A DNA stretch of 64,000 nt from Desulfurococcaceae archaeon (GTDB taxonomy: Archaea; Thermoproteota; Thermoprotei_A; Sulfolobales; Desulfurococcaceae). Below are positions 60,997-64,000 of the stretch, in pieces. The stretch's first letter is position 1. The number at the start of each line of letters is the position of its first letter. The stretch lies in NCBI GenBank assembly GCA_038845865.1, contig JAWBQJ010000003.1, positions 114,058 to 178,057 of the forward strand. Reading direction: 5' to 3'. Below the pieces are notes generated by a model. It searched no databases. It had not been told where the DNA came from and saw only the letters and a program-made list of their open reading frames with translations. The position numbers and the translations under genes are program-made.

Positions 60997-61547
60997 CTTC
61001 CCGGACTCCTCAAAGGGCTTAGATGCACCTCGATTACCTTCAAACCCCGATCCGGCAACCTGCTGGAAAAGGATAACGTGCACTGTGTGGACTGCTACCG
61101 GGGTGATGCACTAAGTAGCATATAGGTCCTGGGAGGCTTATATGGCCGGTAGCTGTTCTGGTGTATTTAGCGACGTAATTAAATCTACTTGAAGATAAAC
61201 CGTATTGACGTGGTTGAGAAATGGTTACGTGGCGAACACGCGGTTACGGGTATTTCTCGGAAGTGATGATTGTGAGTGAAGTAGCTGGAGGGGTATGGAT
61301 GATCTCGTGGAAAGACCCATTTAACGAGCATTGAGGCCTTCCACTGATTAAACACCACGTAGTGTTCTAGTGGCTGGTGCATTGAAGAAGGGGTTAGAGC
61401 TCGCTACGGGAATACCGGTGAACACGTGATTGGCTGTTAAGGGACTTAATCATCGGAGAATAGAATGCCGTGAGGAGGGCATGATCAAGGGCTGTTCATG
61501 GTAAAGCTTATATTTCTTATCCGTAGTTTTAGTTTCGTGGTGATTTT
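60997..61547. other. Gap after tRNA-Gly
   Basis: About 550 bases with no convincing gene. An isolated GTGATGA near 61264 lacks matching D boxes. The right end holds a TATA-like GCTTATATTT at 61508-61517 for the next gene. No remnant of a known gene could be recognised. Confidence 0.5.
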
Positions 61548-61997
61548 TTGGTTTACTACGTGCCGCTCGCCGTGAGGCTGGCTGAACTATCTAGTAAGGG
61601 TCTCGAAGACTGGGTCGTGGAGTACGTTAAGTCCTTAATGGCTAAGGTCGTAGCTCCGAGCCTTGATCCGGCGGGTGGCACGGTTCAGAGCTACATTCGC
61701 AAGGCTGTTCGAACAGGTGCTTGGAGGAGCCTCAAGCCCGAGTCACGTGCACTCCTCCTCGCACTTCGTAGCTGGAAGAGGGGCGTGAAGTCACCAGTTC
61801 TTCGGTCGATACTCTCGAGGATATTCCTGGAAATAGAGCTACACACTACTAGAGGGAAGGCGATATTCTACGGGATACTGGAAGCCATGAGGAAAGCAAG
61901 AGAAGTACTCTCAGACCTCTCGGGGAACCTATCTAAGATAATCGCAATGGGAATACAGTACATGAACCTACCACTACTCTACAGAATACACGGATAA
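61548..61997 (+). CDS. Hypothetical helical protein beside glycosyltransferases
   Basis: 149 residues, all-helical and basic (AVRTGAWRSLKPESRALLLA, RSWKRGVKSPVLRSILSRIF), with no membrane segment. I do not recognise the family. TTG start, with a promoter just upstream. It precedes a membrane glycosyltransferase by 41 bases and could be cotranscribed with it. Confidence 0.65.
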   Translation: MVYYVPLAVRLAELSSKGLEDWVVEYVKSLMAKVVAPSLDPAGGTVQSYIRKAVRTGAWRSLKPESRALLLALRSWKRGVKSPVLRSILSRIFLEIELHTTRGKAIFYGILEAMRKAREVLSDLSGNLSKIIAMGIQYMNLPLLYRIHG

Positions 61998-62038
61998 CTA
62001 GCCAGCTACGCGCCAGGGACGTGTAAAATTACAGGACT

Positions 62039-63148
62039 ATGCTTAATACGCTAGAAATACTCGGACTCACACTAGCACTAGCACACTTCACGACTCCACT
62101 AGCATATTATACATACGCTAAGCTTAAGTGGCTTAAAAAACCGTGGAACCTCGGTGTAGACGAGAACTATAAGCCCAAGGTAACAGTAATCATACCCACC
62201 TACAACGAGGCAAAGTTCATAGAGAAGAAGCTAGACAACGTCTACGAGCAGGATTATCTGAGGGAGCTGGTGGAAATAGTAGTGGTGGATTCTGCCAGTA
62301 CTGATGGAACCCCAAGGCTGGTCGAGGAGTGGTTTAGAAGGCATAACGACGTCAAGCTCAGGCTAGTTATTGAAAACGAGAGAAGAGGTAAGGCATCCGC
62401 ATTAAATAATGCTTTGAAACATGTGAACAGTGAAATAGCGGTGATAACCGATGTTGATGCGTTATGGCCTAGAGATGCTTTGACCAAGACGGTTAGGTGG
62501 TTGTCGGATCCCTCGGTTGGAGCTGTTTCATGCTTGAAGAAGCCTTTGGGCTCGGACCCGGTGAATATTGAAGCGGGTTACAGACGCTACTACAACGTTC
62601 TGAGAGTTGCTGAGAGCAAGGCCTACTCTACACCGATATTCCACGGGGAGTTAGCAGCCTTCAGAAGGAATCTACTGGAGAAGATAGGAGGGTTTCCCAC
62701 GGAGATAGGAGCAGACGACAGCTACACAGCTACTAGGATAGCTCTCATGGGTTTCAGAGCAATAGTACCCGATGACATCTGGGTTGAGGAGATTGTTCCA
62801 AAGGAGAAGTACTTCTCGTGGAGAACTAGGAGAGCTCAGCACTTAGTACAGCACTTCGTGAAAACCCTCAGGAACATAAAGCAAGCACCCGGGGAATTCA
62901 AGTGGATTCTGCTCGTAGAATTCTTTCTACACGTGGTAAACCCGTTTCTGCTACTAGCATCGGTAGCTGTGTTGATCGCAGGCGCTCTAGCAGCTTCACT
63001 TCTAGCTACAGTTGCTTTAGCACTTGGAGTAGGATTGCTCATGGTGAAACCCTACAGAACATGGATTCTACTGCAGTTCTCCCTAGTAGCTGCTGCTCTT
63101 AGAAACCTGAAATCCAGGGAGATAGTCTGGAGTAAGCAGGTTAAGTAG
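62039..63148 (+). CDS. Family 2 membrane glycosyltransferase
   Basis: 369 residues. One N-terminal helix, then the GT-A core: VTVIIPTYNEAKFIEKKLDN, VVVDSASTDGTP, VITDVDALWPRDAL with the metal-binding DVD, GADDSYTATRIAL, and an RTRRAQH motif in place of the usual QxxRW. Two or three C-terminal helices follow (LLASVAVLIAGALAASLLAT). Likely adds or polymerises sugars at the membrane for surface glycans or glycolipids. Sequence is more AT-rich than neighbours to the left, so the region may be a transferred surface-glycan cluster. A GT4 gene follows after 4 bases. Confidence 0.9.
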   Translation: MLNTLEILGLTLALAHFTTPLAYYTYAKLKWLKKPWNLGVDENYKPKVTVIIPTYNEAKFIEKKLDNVYEQDYLRELVEIVVVDSASTDGTPRLVEEWFRRHNDVKLRLVIENERRGKASALNNALKHVNSEIAVITDVDALWPRDALTKTVRWLSDPSVGAVSCLKKPLGSDPVNIEAGYRRYYNVLRVAESKAYSTPIFHGELAAFRRNLLEKIGGFPTEIGADDSYTATRIALMGFRAIVPDDIWVEEIVPKEKYFSWRTRRAQHLVQHFVKTLRNIKQAPGEFKWILLVEFFLHVVNPFLLLASVAVLIAGALAASLLATVALALGVGLLMVKPYRTWILLQFSLVAAALRNLKSREIVWSKQVK

Positions 63149-63152
63149 GATT

Positions 63153-64000
63153 ATGAGACTACTCTACGTAGCTCCCCGTTACTACCCTAGTGTTGGAGGT
63201 GTAGAGTACGTTGTTAAATCAGTAGCTGAGAGGCTTGCACTGAGAGGACACGAGGTTACAGTGCTCTGCGGTGAACCAGGCATTGGTGAACCCAGGGAGG
63301 AGTGGATTAACGGTGTTCGCGTGGTTAAATGGCCTGTATGGGCTCCAGGTGGTGCTTACCACTTCCCAAGAATGAGGAGTGCTCTCGAGCAATGGCTTCT
63401 CAACACAGCTAGAGAGAGCGATGTAGTGCACTTTCACAGTGTTCACAGCGTTTTAACAGTCTACTGCTTGAACGTTGTGAAAAGACTTGGTGTACGCAGG
63501 GTTTTAACGCCATATTATCATGGTACAGGGCATACCACGTTTAGGAGGATTCTATGGAAGCCATGGAGGCATTACGTAAGGTACGTTCTGCGCTTCGTAG
63601 ATGTTGTTCACACGGTGTCTAAGCTTGAAGCACAGCTTGTTGAGAGGGACTTTAAGGTGAAGGCTACACCCATAGAGAATGGTGTTGATGAGTGGATTCT
63701 AGATTTGTCATGGTCTCCATCAAACTACATAATGTACAGTGGTCGAATTGAGAGATACAAGAATATACACAGATTAGCGAACATTGCTAGAATACTTAAT
63801 AGAAGCTTTGGGCATGACCTTGAACTAAGGATCTTCGGGACAGGAACATACGTTCAACAACTAGTTAATTACGTGAAGAACCTAGGGTTAAAGAACTCAA
63901 TTAATCCACCGCAACCTTTTGAGAAGTATGTTGAGAGCTTATCTAGGGCAACAATGTTTGGATTACTATCCGAGAAGGAGTCTTATCCTCAATCAGTAAA
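63153..64000 (+). CDS. GT4-type glycosyltransferase, 3' end beyond window
   Basis: The frame from ATG 63153 is open to the window end (282 codons). Features of GT-B family 4 enzymes are PRYYPSVGGVEYVVKSVAER at the N-terminus, DVVHFHSVHSVLTV, VHTVSKLEAQLVER, ENGVDEWIL and, in the second domain, IMYSGRIERYKNIHRLANIA and LLSEKESYPQS, matching the E-x7-E-like donor site. It probably transfers a nucleotide-activated sugar onto a surface glycan. Truncated only by the window. Confidence 0.9.
   Translation, partial: MRLLYVAPRYYPSVGGVEYVVKSVAERLALRGHEVTVLCGEPGIGEPREEWINGVRVVKWPVWAPGGAYHFPRMRSALEQWLLNTARESDVVHFHSVHSVLTVYCLNVVKRLGVRRVLTPYYHGTGHTTFRRILWKPWRHYVRYVLRFVDVVHTVSKLEAQLVERDFKVKATPIENGVDEWILDLSWSPSNYIMYSGRIERYKNIHRLANIARILNRSFGHDLELRIFGTGTYVQQLVNYVKNLGLKNSINPPQPFEKYVESLSRATMFGLLSEKESYPQSV

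Noticed and set aside
61264..61343. GTGATGA and later CTGA after tRNA-Gly
   Set aside because: Distance too long and no proper D'/C' pair, so not a C/D sRNA.

Overview
The window is chromosomal DNA from a hyperthermophilic crenarchaeon (Thermoproteota), most like Desulfurococcales. It carries reverse gyrase, two Alba proteins, a thermosome, TFE, crenarchaeal Rpb8/RpoG, PAN, form III RuBisCO, bifunctional FBP aldolase/phosphatase, a lone 5S rRNA gene and intron-bearing tRNA genes. Many starts are GTG or TTG, and TATA boxes often sit about 26 bases from the start codon (leaderless mRNAs). Genus and species cannot be fixed from the sequence alone.

Layout. 1-5 kb: DUF72 protein (cut by the window edge), AbrB-ACT regulator, HTH-phosphoribosyltransferase regulator, an XPB-like helicase with a small Cys-rich partner, an unknown CPPC protein and Alba. 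5-10 kb: reverse gyrase, a second Alba, a 0.5 kb repeat-bearing gap and the RNase P RNA. 10-16 kb: Tsr3, Lrp-type RAM protein, methionine aminopeptidase, metallo-hydrolase, TyrRS, tRNA-Ala, DUF1512 protein, 5S rRNA and a TFS-like zinc protein. 16-26.7 kb: ABCE1, an fbp-tpiA gluconeogenic pair, a DUF438/HTH operon behind a palindromic operator, tRNA-Thr, pyruvate kinase, a Glu/Trp microprotein, Cgi121-like protein, S17e and SAH hydrolase. 26.7-41 kb: a TFE - cytosine-5 methyltransferase - SPOUT - thioredoxin reductase operon, thermosome, HerA-like ATPase pair, RpoG, SmAP, archaeosine transglycosylase with separate PUA and PAC2 proteins, PAN, MBF1, HflX and Trm56.

41-57 kb is the accessory, cell-surface part. 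It holds a 1060-residue secreted/anchored protein, a type IV pilus-like motor (ATPase, TadC-like platform, two pilin-like proteins), a soluble beta-propeller, and a MoxR-DUF58 operon with DUF4129-like and DUF4350-like membrane proteins. 57-64 kb has form III RuBisCO, archease, archaemetzincin, tRNA-Phe and tRNA-Gly, a sugar nucleotidyltransferase and two glycosyltransferases, the last running off the window.

RNA features not visible as ORFs include RNase P RNA, 5S rRNA, five tRNAs (three with introns, one at an unusual position) and two candidate C/D box sRNAs, both on the minus strand. No CRISPR array, insertion sequence or prophage was found. The strongest leads for new biology are the Glu/Trp microprotein at 23900, the DUF438 operator, the repeat structure at 9350-9670 and the pilus/surface-protein locus.
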